Part shown: one piece after another, positions 33,101-44,639 of the stretch
How the letters are laid out: every line of letters starts with the position of its first letter
Numbering within the stretch: position 1 is the first letter of the stretch
Origin: Dichotomocladium elegans
Lineage: Eukaryota; Mucoromycota; Mucoromycetes; Mucorales; Lichtheimiaceae
Assembly (NCBI GenBank): GCA_025716815.1
Contig: JAIXMN010000045.1
Coordinates: 1-64,000 of the forward strand
Reading direction: 5' to 3'
DNA length: 64,000 nt
Notes under the pieces: model-generated
What the model was told of the DNA's origin: nothing
What the model saw: the letters and a program-made list of their open reading frames with translations, nothing else
Database searches by the model: none
Program-made: the position numbers and the translations under genes

Positions 33101-34997
33101 GCAACGCCTGTCAAAGCGATACCAAGTCTTGGTAGTAAGTCCAATCCTATTATGACATCAGTGTCATCTTCGAGGTCCATGACTTCAAATGCATGCTTGA
33201 TAATGCGCTGATTGTAGCGTATAATGAGAGGTTCGGTGATACCCATACGTGGTAAACGATCGTTCTTTCCCGCATATGAAATAAATCCAGAAGCTTTTTC
33301 TATAACCCAATTGTTTTTCAAACAAATTCTTTTATTGACAACTGAAATCTCTGCTCCGGTGTCCAGCAGACCCAAGAGACGCTTATTCTGGATAAGGATA
33401 GGTGAAGTCAGTCGCAAAGAATTGTTTTGGGTATGCAACGTATATAAACGTATTTGCTTACCGGAGGAATGCTTTGCTAGCTCTAGACTGGCATCAGCGT
33501 CGAGATCCATGTCCTCGAGGACGTCGTCGGCGGGGTGACACTTGTCGGCCTCCTGCCGAGAGGGGCGCGAACTGGTGTTGGTGGTGGTGGTATCGGCGGC
33601 AACGGAGCAGTCTTGACGAGCGAGGCGGTTGAGCCGCTTCTGCTCACGTTGTGCCTTCTTGGCCTTGACGTACTCGTCGCAACGGTGGTCGGGATCCCAG
33701 TCTTGTTTGCAGTAAATGCAGCGGCGTTCTTTAAGTGCACGCTGCAGTGCGGTCGGCTCCTTCTTCGGCTTCGATGCAGGCTTCATTGAAGGCTTGGGTG
33801 AAGGCCTGGGCGAAGACCGGCGCGTGGGTGCTCAGAACGTTCAAGACGTTCATGGCGCCAATTGCGCGGCTCGCGGCGGGAGTGACGGACGTGTGGGGCA
33901 GATTCCCACTGGTGCCGGTTCACAGCAGGGTGTTCACGTTGTACACGTGAAACACTATGTCGAGTGCGGTTCTCGGTCGCCTGGATCAGCACCCCCATCC
34001 GAATAACCTCTTCGGTATTTTGGGGGTTGCGAGGGCCATGCTGACCATGCCACGCAACTCGGACATCCTGCTGGAAGTCGGGTTCCAGCGAGAAGAGGAA
34101 GCGCAACGCCATGTTCTCGTCGTCCTTGAGACCGGCTTGCTTGATCGCCTCCTGGTACTCGTCTCCGTAATCCAGGATGGACACACCGCGGGGCATCATC
34201 ATCGAGAAAACTTTCGTTGCGGCGGACATTGAGCGACTGGTACCCTCGAATCGTTCGGCAAAAACTTCGCGGACCTGGGACCAGTTGTACCCCCTGTTTG
34301 CGACATAGGAATCGAACCAGTTGGCCAGGTGAGTCGGCATGGCAAGCGCCAACCAACGCTGCCAGTCGCGATCGACCTCCACCTCTCCAGCTTCTAGGAT
34401 GAGCTGGAAGCGGCGAAGGAATTCCTCCACGGAGCTGAACGCCTTCTTCGTCGTGTCGGTCATCGTGATACCAGGCACCTGGAACAAGGGGATGTCGCCG
34501 ATGTTGACACGGCCACCCCTCGAGGGAATGGACCGGATGCTGCTTTCGTCCTCAGTCGGAGCTGAGGAAAGAGAGAAGCTCGGTTCCACCGAGGATGCAG
34601 CTGGCTTTGTTGGTTCAAGACCAGCATCAGCCGCAGACTGCAGCGCGACAAAGACCGTCTTCTGATCGTTCAACAGACGACAAGTGAGTTCGATCTTCCT
34701 CGAAATCTCAGCGAAAGCGTCGGCGTCGTCGTTCTCGAGTGCTTGTGCTTGCCGCAAGCACAACTCCTTCAAATCGTCGCCTTTCTTCGCCATAAGCTGG
34801 GCGACGGCCTCCACAGCACTAGTCGTCGTCGTCGTCGTCGTCGTCATCGTCGTCGTGCCGGGGTTGGGGTACTCGCCCATGCTCACGTCGAAATCGGTGG
34901 CAGGGGACGAGTTGTTGACCGCAGGTGCGCTGGTCGCGTTGGCAATGGCGCCCTGGGAGTCGTTGGTGTAGATGTTGGTAGCTTGCTGAGGGTTCAT
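30112..34997 (-). pseudogene. Gag-Pol with chromodomain, two lesions
   Basis: Homologue of 971-5854 in the same domain order. ATG 34997 opens Gag. A single-base loss near 33830 (GAGCACCCACG against GAGCACCACACG in copy 1) shifts the frame after about 390 residues. The frame resumes through the zinc knuckle, protease, FVDD reverse transcriptase, RNase H (TDASNYG) and integrase until a TGA at about 30577-30579, where copy 1 has CGA. The chromodomain part continues to 30112. The CGA to TGA change is a C-to-T transition. The position of copy 1's stop is GAA here. Confidence 0.92.
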
Positions 34998-35006
34998 CGT
35001 AAAAAA

Positions 35007-35402
35007 TGTGGTGTTTTCGTTGTTTTTTATGGTGGACAGTTAGAATACGATGAGACTCGTGGATGTCTTTTATTCGAATGAAATCGTAATTAAGATCCTC
35101 CATCGCTACACATTTATCTACTATTTATATGATTTATGGCAGAGGTCCTAATTAGGTCAACTAGCTACTCCGTCTTGCACGGGTACTCGGAGATGGTAGC
35201 ACTATTACAGATAAGGTGCTTGTGTGTGTATCGGTGACCTCTATCATACGTTATATGTCCTTGTTCCTTTCAGACCATCCTCACGTCGGTAAAACCTCAT
35301 AAAAACCCAGTGGGAGAAAAATAGAGGGAAAAAGACTGTGGAAATGGATCTGGTTATAACGCGGCGTCATGGATCCTTCAATCTGTAATCACCTATGCGA
35401 CA
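35007..35402 (-). repeat. 5' LTR of family A copy 2
   Basis: 396 bp, on the minus strand TGTCGCATAGG to ACACCACA, complete. Fragmented LINE DNA follows beyond 35402. Confidence 0.93.
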
Positions 35403-36194
35403 GTTGCACGTTTCACACACGCAAAATTGGCAGCCAAAAACTGACTATGGTCCCCCCACTGAATATTCTCAAGAATAACACCCTTTTCCTAGTGGGTTAT
35501 TCCTCATTCTGGGCGCAGTGCAGAGGTCGTCGTCGATTGCCATGCTGTGCTGCGTGGCGAATAGTTCGTCATCGTCACTGGGACGAGGACGTCGGGTCGA
35601 GGAGGGGGCAGGTTTGCGGCGCAGGAAGGTCGCGAGGTTCTCGTCGTTGATATAATGTGCTCCGTCTACGCCGTTGAAGAAACGCAGGATAGCAGCGCCA
35701 AGCGGTGCCTGCAGGAGCGCCAAGCACGCTCGGAGCATCTGTTTCTGATACACCGTGGTAGCCTGCACTGCTCGCTCTCTTTCTGGGAGGGAGGCAAGAG
35801 TGGGGTCATTGAGGGAAGCGGCTGCAGTGGGATTGTAGTCTGAGAGAAGCTCGAGTTTGTGGCCCGTCAGGGTCGAGATGAGTTCCTCGGCAAAGGAGCG
35901 GTGGACTAGAAGCCCGATAACCCCTTTACTGGGGAATTGGACATCAATGATGCAGGCCTGTGCCACTCCGAGCAGGCGCAGGTGGCGTCGCACCTCACTA
36001 TGCTTAGACCAGCGATTGCTTTTCAGGTACACAAAAGTGTACCTGGCTTCTTGGGTCAGTGCAGAGAAGCCACGTTTGGCCCACTCAATGGTCTGGGCAG
36101 TAATTGGCACTGGTGTAGCCTGTGCCTTCTTTTGCTTTTTCAGCTTTTGTTGCTGTTGGGGTTTATGCGCCCCTTTGCGAGCAATGCTAGCAAA

Positions 36195-36565
36195 TGAGAT
36201 GGATGGATTAGAGAGAATGAAAAAAGACAACTATAAAAGTATCTTTGAGGTTGATGTTTATTCCTGAAAATGAAATAACTCTCTTTTATAATAATTCTAT
36301 TAGAACGGCGATGTAAGTGCTTAATCCTGTTAGGACGTATCGGATGAGAGCATTCTCTTTTCATTGTCCTCTTCAAGACCAGTGATGGATCCTGGGTAGA
36401 GGAAGTACCTTTGATAGGTGCGATTGTCCTGTCATGCAAGCGGATATGAAAATATCGGTCCCTGAACATCAATGTGTTAAATTCATCATTGTCTTAGTTT
36501 CAGGATATCGGCGATAGTGATGTGAAACTGGCTAAGTTCTCTAACATGGATCAATGTTCACCACA
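36195..36565 (-). repeat. Solo LTR R2
   Basis: 371 bp, minus-strand TGTGGTGAACATTG to CCATCTCA, flanked by GCAAA (36190-36194 and 36566-36570). Inserted in the Ser-Phe-Ala codons of LINE copy 2 ORF1. Closely similar to R1 and R3. Confidence 0.88.
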
Positions 36566-36603
36566 GCAAATGAAAGTGTGGTGGGTGTGGCGCTTGGCAC
36601 AAT

Positions 36604-38708
36604 TAGGGTTTCTCATCGAATCCGGATCTTATGATCCGATCCGGATCAAAAGGCAATGGTGCGGATTCGGATTGACCTCATCTCGGATTTTGCGGATCCG
36701 GTGTAGGACATTTGCAATCCGGATCTCATACGGATTGCACTTCACGGATCTGAACCGATCTGGATCGCATACGGATTGCACTTCGCGGATCTGTTCCGAT
36801 TCGTTAGATCTGTCCAAATCAACCTAGACATTGGGTTCCTGCCATTATAATCCTGTTAATGTATAACAATAGCAATTACAGATGTGCAAGAAATGGGATG
36901 TGGGAGTTTGAGAATGAGGAATACAGTTAGTGCAAAGTTGCGGAATAAACAAAACCAGCAAGAAATGTAGCTTCGTTATAGCTCATACATAGTTGACTTT
37001 GGCGAAATGACCGACTCTTTAGATAATAGCTGGTAGTATTTCGATGTGAAGCTGGCTCAATACACATCTCTTTTAGGATATCTCAGGTTTTATATTTGCA
37101 GAACGTGAAAGGTAAAAAAATCACGCAAACTCCTCGAAAGTAAATATTCCTTCCATATCAATCATTCCACGGCCATGCGCTTTTCCCCATATTTCCGTAT
37201 TTCCTTTTCTCATTTTCCAGCGATCAGTATTTCTTGGTTTTCACCAAGCAATGATCACAAACGCAACCTGCGCCTCGATTTAGTATACATATTCCCACCC
37301 ACCTTGAACCTTGTAATTCTCTCATATAACCGGTTGCTTGACCATCTGGAAAACTTTGAGGAGGACTGGAAAAATGTAAGCGAGGTTACAGTGAAGCGAT
37401 TCCAGACACCAAACTTATATGTTGATTCGTAGGAATGGCCCGCGCTATCAGAAGCAGCACGCTGTGGATGGGCAAAATTAAAAGGCTACCACTGCAAGGC
37501 CGAAGGACATGCCTTTGCTGTCGCGACTGCTATGGATCCACGGCTGAAATTCCAATGGTGCGAGGACGAGAACTGGGGACACTTCGGTGATGTTGCGAAA
37601 GAGCAAGTGCAAGCGACCTGGGAAGCGTACAAGCCGATTGCTGGTCATGAGTCGTCCATTTGCAATCCAGATGCCTTAGTCAGGAGGCCGCAAAGGATTG
37701 CTGACCAGCTGCAGGCATACGTCTCCGCAAATTGTATATTTGATGAGACAAACGGTGTCAATCAGGAGCTTGTTCTCAGCTACTGGCGCGGCGAGGTGAA
37801 CGAATGGAAAGAGCTGAAGACAATGGCGCGCAGATACCTGGCAATACAGCATCGTCAGTCGGTTCGGAGCGCACATTTTCACGAGCAAAGCATTACATTC
37901 CAGCCTCAAGAAATCGGCTCAATCCTGCAAAGCTTCGCGAGAGTGTACTTGTCAACTCGTGGTGTACATATTTCGGCGAGTAGATGGGCGTTAGCAGGCG
38001 GCAAACTAAAAGATGATTGTTTATGCTAGAAAGATGTCACCTTAAGCGTGAGTCTCGTAAATAAATAAAAAAAGCTTTCGCGTCGCTGTAATTGCAGCAA
38101 TTAACATCGATTAATAATACTTTGTTGCTGGTTTCGCAGTACAATTACGTACGCGGTTTCTCTGAAGGCAGACCAGCTTTGAAATGTGGTGGGCATGGGT
38201 GCAAAATTAAATTGTTCAGCTTGTGACCGTCACCCAGCCACAACCATAGGCATAACTAGCTAGTCTGAAGCCATTCTGCCAGACATCAGAAGCGTTCCAA
38301 ATGGCTCCCGCGTCAGCAATTATACCACTTTGCCTTCTATGGATCAAACCCTCCAACTTTTTTAATCCCTATTGGGATTTTCTGTTCTTTGACGCTTAAT
38401 TTTTTGCTACAACTGCTAATGTCATCTTAAAATCAACTTCGGTTTTCACCTTTCTCCGTTCTGACAGTATTGCCGAATGGCCATATTCTTTCCAATTTCA
38501 CTCTATTGATGTGTTTTAATAAATCTCCTCATTTCAGCATTACGGATCACGGATTGGGACGGATTGGGACGGATCGAAGCGGTGTGGATCCGGATTGCAA
38601 TTTGCAATCCATTTAGCAAACGGATCGGATTCGGTGTGAGCAATTCGATCCGCGGTGTGGATCCGGATTGGATCCAATCCGATCCAGATCCATCAATGAG
38701 AAACGCTA
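36604..38708 (+). mobile_element. Non-autonomous hAT with internal deletion
   Basis: Bounded by TAGGGTTTCTCAT and ATGAGAAACGCTA, with the 8-bp target duplication GGCACAAT (36596-36603 and 38709-38716) in LINE copy 2. Sequence matches the complete hAT at 52656-57877 at both ends, but about 3.1 kb is missing at a junction near 37300, probably through a short ACCC microhomology. It keeps the 3' transposase exon with a one-base loss near 37848 that shifts the dimerisation region. Subterminal CGGATCC-type repeats are kept at both ends, so it could be moved in trans. Confidence 0.93.
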
Positions 38709-39596
38709 GGCACAATCGGGATGGAAGGTCCCGAATGAGCATACTTGGATGCCATGGTACCCCGTGGATCTAGCTCCATTAGGTCGTTGGGGGGAGCATT
38801 GCTGTTTATTGCACAGGGAGGTGTGGCCAACTTCCCTTGCAACTCGGCGATCTGCAATTTTGCAGCTGCCAATTCCGTCTCCAGCTCCTTATTGCGCATA
38901 AGGAGGCTGGCCAGCTCCACAACAATTGCTCTCTGCTTTGCGATCTCCTGATCTTGGGCATGGAGTCGATGTTCAAAAGCGAGTGCCCATTCTGGCAGGT
39001 GCAGAGGTAGGATGTCAGTGTCAGGGTGTTGCGAGGGGATCGAGGCGAAGGAGTCACTAGGGAGGTCAGCTGACACAGACTCTCCTGGTTCCAACTGAGC
39101 TAGGGCAATCGCCAGTTTGCCGATCCCAGTAGGTGGATGTCGCCGATTTCAGGCGATCAGGTTTGGTGGGGGTTGGTGCTGGTGGCTGTAGAGCAACGGG
39201 CAGGCGACGCTTCCTGAGACCGGTTACTATTATGGCGCAGGGTGGTTGCGGGGGCAGTAGTGCGAGGGGTAGTCCGCATGTTGCTAATCGGCGTTCTTGG
39301 CATAGTAGGGAGGGCTTCACTACTAGCATGTGTTTTCTTTTGAACTAGTATCTTCAATGATCTAGGCACATAGCACGAGTTTTTGCGCTTCGAGGAGGAT
39401 AGTTCTGGTGCCTCGAGGTGATCTGCAGTTGCTCCTTGGTGATCGGCGGGTGCTTCTTGGTTTAAAGGGGTGTTGTTCAGGAGTTTGGTAATTTCGGGTG
39501 AATGTATTTTCTGGGCCAGTAGGGGTAGTGAAAATTTTTGCAAAAAAAGTATATCAAGCGCTCGTTTTCGCCGAGCGCGGTGCTCAGCAAGGTCTC

Positions 39597-39614
39597 GCCT
39601 TGCTAGCTCAGTCG
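39597..39614 (+). repeat. 18-bp tRNA-Lys head left by LINE insertion
   Basis: GCCTTGCTAGCTCAGTCG, the first 18 bases of tRNA-Lys including most of the A box, lies between the 5' end of LINE copy 2 and the 3' end of LINE copy 1. The intact tRNA at 44911 starts with the same 18 bases except one. It reads as the target-site duplication of LINE copy 1. Confidence 0.7.
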
Positions 39615-39933
39615 AAAATGTTTGTTTTTTATTTAAGAGGACATCCTGGGGCGAGCGGCTACAGCCATGTGCCTGTCCAATATGAATTCCTAATGTGGGG
39701 AGGTACAAAGGAGGGAGGAGGAACTGGCCTCGACAAAAACCCCAATGGGGAAAAAAGCCGAGCGTAGGAGGGAACAACTGAAGATATGAATGTGTGGTAC
39801 AGCAACGGAGTACGTATAAATAATCAGGATAAGATATATGGCTCTAACCTACACGGGAAAAGAAAGAAATAATGATAAATATATATTGGCGAATGTGGTC
39901 GTGGCTGGTGGGTGGGAAAGGAAGGTGTACATC

Positions 39934-42900
39934 TTAGTCTCTTGATATCCGGGCCGGTTCTTCCGCCTCGAACGTCGACTCCGGATGACTAAGGATGTCA
40001 ATATCCCTAAGTGTGTTGAGGAGCGTAGGCCAGGTCGTACGCCAATGATCACGAGTGATACCTCCATCTGAGCGGGGCAACATGTTGAATATAAAATCCA
40101 ACAAGTGTGTTTCTGGGTCCTTGGATTCTATGCGGTTACCGAGGCTCTGTTCTAGCTGCTGTATCATGCCATCAATCAGAGGACACTCAAGGTAATGGTT
40201 TCGCTTTGCCTTGCGGAAACCACATCGGCAGTCTTTAGGCGGGAACGACGGTAACCAGTGCGCTCTCCACTTGACTAACCGATGCCGCTGTCGGGTTGTT
40301 GCTGGTAGGTATAGGATTGGATCCCACATGCGGGTTGGACGGGCACGGGCCACAGCGGGGAACTTCTCTCGGCGGGTCTCGAGTTCAAGATCGCGGTGGG
40401 TTTCAATAATGAGTTCGGCTATAGGATCGCGTGGATGCGGGGGGTCAGCAGCAAGGTCGGTGTAGTCCCGCCACAATGCTGCGCCAGACGTGATGGTGCG
40501 CCAGTGCGGGTCAGTTTCTCCATCATGAGCGGTCTGTAAGAACGAACGGATCACTGCGCGTAGGAGGGTTGTTTGCGGCTGCCAATGTGCGCGGTGTACG
40601 AACTTAAATGCAAGGATTGCTGCCCGCAATGCCATTGACGGAAGATCGGCAAGGTGTTTCTGGATGATGGTGGGGATTGGTCGCCGGCTTATGACGTTTG
40701 TCGCCATTCGGACGCATGAGGTTTGTGCATCTTCGATGAGTCTCGTTTGTTCTGCATTAAGTGGTGCGATAGCAAGACCGTACTCGAGAACAGGCCGAAC
40801 AAAAGTGCGGTATATGCGGAGAGCGGGTCCCATGCCAAAACCATACTGATGTGCGCCTACTTTCCGAAGAAGCTGCATGGCATTTTTGCTCTTTTTGGCA
40901 GAGTGCTTGATCAATCTGTTCACGTCTATTCCGTCCCCAGAGAAAGGAATACCGAGGTATGTGAACGTAGTATCGGTGGGAATGCGCTGATTAGCAAGCT
41001 CAAAGAACGTTGTGGTGTTGTTCGTGGGTGCATTAAGCACCACACACTTGGCTGGGTGCCATTGGAAACCGAATTGGTTTGCATATCTTTCAGCTGTTCC
41101 GAGCATATCCATGACATCCTCTGGTGAACCAAAGATGGCGATGTCGTCAGCATACAGGAGAGAGTTTACTGCCTGAATCTCTGTTTCTATTTGTGTCTGA
41201 GCAGTTATGTTGACATCCGACTCGGTAAGGTGGGCTACCGGAATGGTCCGTAGGAGGAGTGGGCGGCGGCTGACAACTCTTAGCGCCTTTGGAAGTTGGT
41301 CGATGAAGATCGCGTAGAGGATTGGACTCAGAATCGACCCTTGAAGTATACCGCGCCTTGGACGTATCCATCTGGACTGGTTGCCTTTGAGTATGACTGA
41401 GATCAGAACGCAATCAAACATGTTCTGTAGCAGAGGGAGTAAACCGGGCATTACTCTGCCAGTGAGAGCTTCCCAGATGACAGCCCGGTCGACGGAGTCG
41501 TATGCTGCTTTGATATCCAGGAACGCAATCACCGGCTTCTCCTCGTAATGTCGATGGTACTGGCGCAAAAGCATGTGCAGATTGAACGCCTGATCAAGGG
41601 CTCCTCGATTTGCCCGAAATCCGCCTTGTGCAATGTCGAGGGCTGGTATTTCATTCAGTAGCGTCGGCAGCAGACAGCGTTCGAGTATCTTGCGGAATGT
41701 ACTAGTTAGACAGATAGGTCGGTAGTTGGCTGCGTCTGAGGGGTCCCCTTTCTTGAAGATCGGCACTGCCTGCGCACTACGCCATGAACTAGGTGTCCAG
41801 GACCACCGCCAACAAAGCCTCAAAAAGGAGGAGAGGATCTGTGCGAGCGGTGTTGCAATTGGTTTGAGCATTGCTCCGGTGATGTGGTCAGGCCCAGGAG
41901 CTTTGCGTGGTGCGAGTGTCTTGATGATCTTTGCTATTTCTTCTTTAGTGAATAGCCACGGAACCGGTGGGAGCCGAGGGGCAAGAGGCAGACACCATAG
42001 CGCTCGTTGCTCACCTCCAAAAACTGTCAAAAGGTGCGAGACCATTTCTTCGGCGGCTTGTGCGGGGCCTTGCGGCCGAGAGAAAAAGTGGGTGGGCTTC
42101 TTGTTTCTCTTTATCCGCTTGATGATTGCGTTTGCTTCAGATACTGAGGCGATGGACATACGCGCACAGTATTGTCGCCATTGGCGATTGCGTTCGCTGC
42201 GAATGGCGCTTTGAAGTCTGTCCCGGGCTTCCTGATATTCTGCCCACAGGGCGGCGCGTTCTAAAGTACCGGGGGTAGCAAATCGCCACTGCCGATAGAT
42301 GGCCTGCCGCGTGTCCGCGACCATTTGTAACCCGGGTGTCCAGAACCACTTCCAATGCTTTGGTCGTAGGCAACCCCTTGTGACACTGTGGTCGAGTGCA
42401 GTGTAAATGCTTGATTCGAGCATGCTGCTGATCTGCTCGAGTCGTTGTTCGTCGGGTGTAGCGCAACTGTTGGCATCGATGATGGCTTGCTCAATGGGCT
42501 CAGCCATGCGAGAAAACTCGGACACATAACGGTCCCGGACCTCTGGCTCCTCTAGGCGTTGTAGCTTCCAATGCTGACGTTCCGCGTTATCAGCCGGTGA
42601 TTCGATTAGTCGGGTGAGAGGTGTGAATCGTAGCCGGCAAAGATGATGGTCAGAGTTAAGAGATAGCTCGTCCCATATCTTGAGAGCTGGGCTGCCTACG
42701 GCGGTTGCGGAGGATACGAAGTAGTCTATGATGCTGGCGTGTTCGCCCTTGCGAAAAGTACATTGGCCATATGTGAGACGTTCATTCCAGTTCACTAAGT
42801 TATGCTCATTGAGCCACTGCGTGAAGCTGTAGGCGCGTTCGTTTTCACGGGTGTCACCAGTACGGTTGCCGAGACGTGTGTTGAAATCGCCAAACACAAA

Positions 42901-43305
42901 AGTGTGATCATCTATTGGGAGGGAACGGAGTATGCGATGAAAAGTGGGGAGGGGCATGGTGCGTGGCGGGAAGTAAACTCCATGGAATGTGTAAGCGCCC
43001 ATCGAGAACGAGAGTACAAAGCGATTGCTATGAGGGAGGTGCGGGTGGATGTGATAGGGCAGTCCAGGTCGCACGAGGAGTGTTAGCCCGCCAAAACCCC
43101 TACGTGCGTTGCCATGGATCTGCGCAAAGTTGTGATGCTGTTGCCAGTGAGTATGGAGCCGTTGGCCTTCAAGTAAATATGTTTCTGTAAGTAAGATTAT
43201 ATCAATATTATTATTCTCGCACAGACGAATAAGTTCATCTGGCGAGCGATCAATGCCAGAGGCATTGAACATTGCCAGGCGGATAGTGGAGTTGGTATTC
43301 GGCAT
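39934..43305 (-). CDS. LINE ORF2: endonuclease and reverse transcriptase
   Basis: 1,123 residues, intact, from ATG 43305. The N-terminal apurinic-type endonuclease shows LLTETYLL, FGDFNTRLGN and a later NSDHHLCRLRF motif, and nicks target DNA. The reverse transcriptase spans roughly residues 440-760 with RKAPGPDHITG, NYRPICLTSTFRKILER, QGGFRANRGALDQAF, FLDIKAAYDSVDR, GILQGSILSPILYAIF and the catalytic LLYADDIAIF. The C-terminus has CRCGFRKAKRNHYLECP, a CCHC-like zinc motif typical of LINE ORF2. The start codon overlaps the ORF1 stop as TAATG, suggesting translation by termination and re-initiation. Confidence 0.93.
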   Translation of the reverse strand: MPNTNSTIRLAMFNASGIDRSPDELIRLCENNNIDIILLTETYLLEGQRLHTHWQQHHNFAQIHGNARRGFGGLTLLVRPGLPYHIHPHLPHSNRFVLSFSMGAYTFHGVYFPPRTMPLPTFHRILRSLPIDDHTFVFGDFNTRLGNRTGDTRENERAYSFTQWLNEHNLVNWNERLTYGQCTFRKGEHASIIDYFVSSATAVGSPALKIWDELSLNSDHHLCRLRFTPLTRLIESPADNAERQHWKLQRLEEPEVRDRYVSEFSRMAEPIEQAIIDANSCATPDEQRLEQISSMLESSIYTALDHSVTRGCLRPKHWKWFWTPGLQMVADTRQAIYRQWRFATPGTLERAALWAEYQEARDRLQSAIRSERNRQWRQYCARMSIASVSEANAIIKRIKRNKKPTHFFSRPQGPAQAAEEMVSHLLTVFGGEQRALWCLPLAPRLPPVPWLFTKEEIAKIIKTLAPRKAPGPDHITGAMLKPIATPLAQILSSFLRLCWRWSWTPSSWRSAQAVPIFKKGDPSDAANYRPICLTSTFRKILERCLLPTLLNEIPALDIAQGGFRANRGALDQAFNLHMLLRQYHRHYEEKPVIAFLDIKAAYDSVDRAVIWEALTGRVMPGLLPLLQNMFDCVLISVILKGNQSRWIRPRRGILQGSILSPILYAIFIDQLPKALRVVSRRPLLLRTIPVAHLTESDVNITAQTQIETEIQAVNSLLYADDIAIFGSPEDVMDMLGTAERYANQFGFQWHPAKCVVLNAPTNNTTTFFELANQRIPTDTTFTYLGIPFSGDGIDVNRLIKHSAKKSKNAMQLLRKVGAHQYGFGMGPALRIYRTFVRPVLEYGLAIAPLNAEQTRLIEDAQTSCVRMATNVISRRPIPTIIQKHLADLPSMALRAAILAFKFVHRAHWQPQTTLLRAVIRSFLQTAHDGETDPHWRTITSGAALWRDYTDLAADPPHPRDPIAELIIETHRDLELETRREKFPAVARARPTRMWDPILYLPATTRQRHRLVKWRAHWLPSFPPKDCRCGFRKAKRNHYLECPLIDGMIQQLEQSLGNRIESKDPETHLLDFIFNMLPRSDGGITRDHWRTTWPTLLNTLRDIDILSHPESTFEAEEPARISRD

Positions 43306-44639
43306 TATTGCTGGTGTTTATCTGCGTCTTGGGGCAGCTGCTCGTCGTCGATTGCCATGCTATTTTGCGTGGCAAAAAGCTCGTCATCATCACCGAGGCG
43401 GGTGCGCCTTGTTGGGGTGGGTGCAGGTTTTCTGCGCAGGAATATTGCCAGGTTCTCGTCACTAACATGGTGCGATCCTTCGACGCTGTTGAAGTAACGT
43501 AAGATTGCAAGGCCGAGCGGTGCCTGTGGGAATGCCAGGCAAGTCCGTAGCATTCGTTTCTGATATACTGCTGTAGCCTGTGCTGCTTTTTCTGTTGCTG
43601 GGAGGGAGGCGAGGGTGGGATCGTTCAGGGAATCAGCGGCAGTAGGGTCATAGTCAGTCAAAAGTTCCAGCTTATGACCTGCCAGTGTTGCGGTGAGTTC
43701 CTCAGTGAATGAGCGATGGACAAGTAGCCCAATAACCCCTTTACTGGGGAATTGAATGTCGATGATTCTGGCCTGTGCCACACCAAGGAGGCGTAGGCGG
43801 CGTCGCACCTCGCTATGTTTTGACCGGCGATTGCTTCTCAGGTACACGAAATTGTACCCGGTTTCTTGAGCAGGTGCAGAGAAGCCACGTTTGGCCCATT
43901 CAATGGTTTCTGTGGTAGGTTTAACCGGCAAAGCCTGGGTCGGTTTACGAGGCTGCGCGGTCTTGTGCTTTTTCGGCTGTTCGGGTTTAAGCACACCTTT
44001 GCGGACAACGCTGGCAAAGGAAGGTGTGGCTGGTGGGACGGGTCGGGCAATCGTGACGACGGGCCCTGTATGTGCGTACTTGGACGCCATTGTTCCTCGA
44101 GGATCGAGCTCCATTAGCTCGTTGGGGGGAGGGTTGCTCTTTGTGGAGCAAACGGCTGGGGCCAATTTCCCCTGCAGCTCGGCGATCTGCAATTTAGCAG
44201 CTGCCAATTCCGCCTCCAGCTCCTTATTTCGTGTTAGGAGACTGGCCAACTCCGCAACAATTGCTTTTTGCTTCGCAATCTCTTGATCCTGAGCACTGAG
44301 ACGGTGTTCAAATGCGAGTGCCCATTCAGGTAGACGCAAAGGTAGGACTTCGGTGTCATTTAGTTGCGAAGGGATCGTAGCGAAGGAGTCGCTCTGGGTG
44401 TCAGTAGACTTGAAGTCTTCCCTTTCCGATTGAACCAGGTCGATCGTCGGTTTGCCAATTGCGAGTTGGTTAATTTCGCCGATGCCTGGCGATCGGGTTC
44501 GGCGATCGGTGGCACTAGAGGCTGCTGGGCGACGGACAGGCGACACTTCCCGTGAGCGGTGGCCGGTACGGCGCGGGGTGGTTGCTGCGGTCGTAGTGCG
44601 AGGGGTATTGCGCACGTTGCTTACTTGCATTCTTGGCAT
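43305..44639 (-). CDS. LINE ORF1 protein
   Basis: From ATG 44639, about 444 residues. The frame stays open upstream to 44780 and on towards the element's 5' end, but with no earlier ATG. The first third is basic and Ser/Thr/Pro-rich. A coiled coil follows (LASLLTRNKELEAELAAAKL), then a basic linker and a folded domain with TIEWAKRGFSAPAQETGYNF and FPSKGVIGLLVHRSF, probably RNA-binding. ORF1 proteins of this kind package LINE RNA. No CCHC knuckles are seen. The TAA at 43305-43307 shares its last base with the ORF2 ATG. A broken homologue lies in LINE copy 2. Confidence 0.85.
   Translation of the reverse strand: MPRMQVSNVRNTPRTTTAATTPRRTGHRSREVSPVRRPAASSATDRRTRSPGIGEINQLAIGKPTIDLVQSEREDFKSTDTQSDSFATIPSQLNDTEVLPLRLPEWALAFEHRLSAQDQEIAKQKAIVAELASLLTRNKELEAELAAAKLQIAELQGKLAPAVCSTKSNPPPNELMELDPRGTMASKYAHTGPVVTIARPVPPATPSFASVVRKGVLKPEQPKKHKTAQPRKPTQALPVKPTTETIEWAKRGFSAPAQETGYNFVYLRSNRRSKHSEVRRRLRLLGVAQARIIDIQFPSKGVIGLLVHRSFTEELTATLAGHKLELLTDYDPTAADSLNDPTLASLPATEKAAQATAVYQKRMLRTCLAFPQAPLGLAILRYFNSVEGSHHVSDENLAIFLRRKPAPTPTRRTRLGDDDELFATQNSMAIDDEQLPQDADKHQQ

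Larger units (their letters stand above)
29751..35402 (-). mobile_element. Ty3/gypsy chromovirus, family A copy 2
   Basis: Minus-strand copy, highly similar to 568-6322. Its 5' LTR is complete (35007-35402), while the 3' LTR (29751-30040) has lost about 106 bp of its outer end and abuts MULE 1. The interior has one frameshift in gag and one nonsense codon near the chromodomain, lesions different from those of copy 1. No target duplication can be scored because one end is missing. Confidence 0.94.
35510..39596 (-). pseudogene. LINE copy 2: broken 5' end and ORF1
   Basis: Older copy of the LINE at 39615-44910. The 5' end and N-terminal half of ORF1 occupy about 39596-38709 and include a coiled-coil region (MRNKELETELAAAKLQIAEL). 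The C-terminal half lies at about 36190-35510 (TIEWAKRGFSALTQEARYTF, then LRLLGVAQACIIDVQFPSKG). Between them sit a non-autonomous hAT (36604-38708) and solo LTR R2 (36195-36565), each with its own target duplication, so the split is due to insertions. A frameshift near 39100-39160 breaks the N-terminal part as well. ORF2 and the 3' end are missing; similarity ends after MAIDDD near 35510. Confidence 0.85.

Noticed and set aside
39597..39614. Second tRNA-Lys gene
   Set aside because: Only the first 18 bases are present; the sequence then becomes the LINE 3' end.
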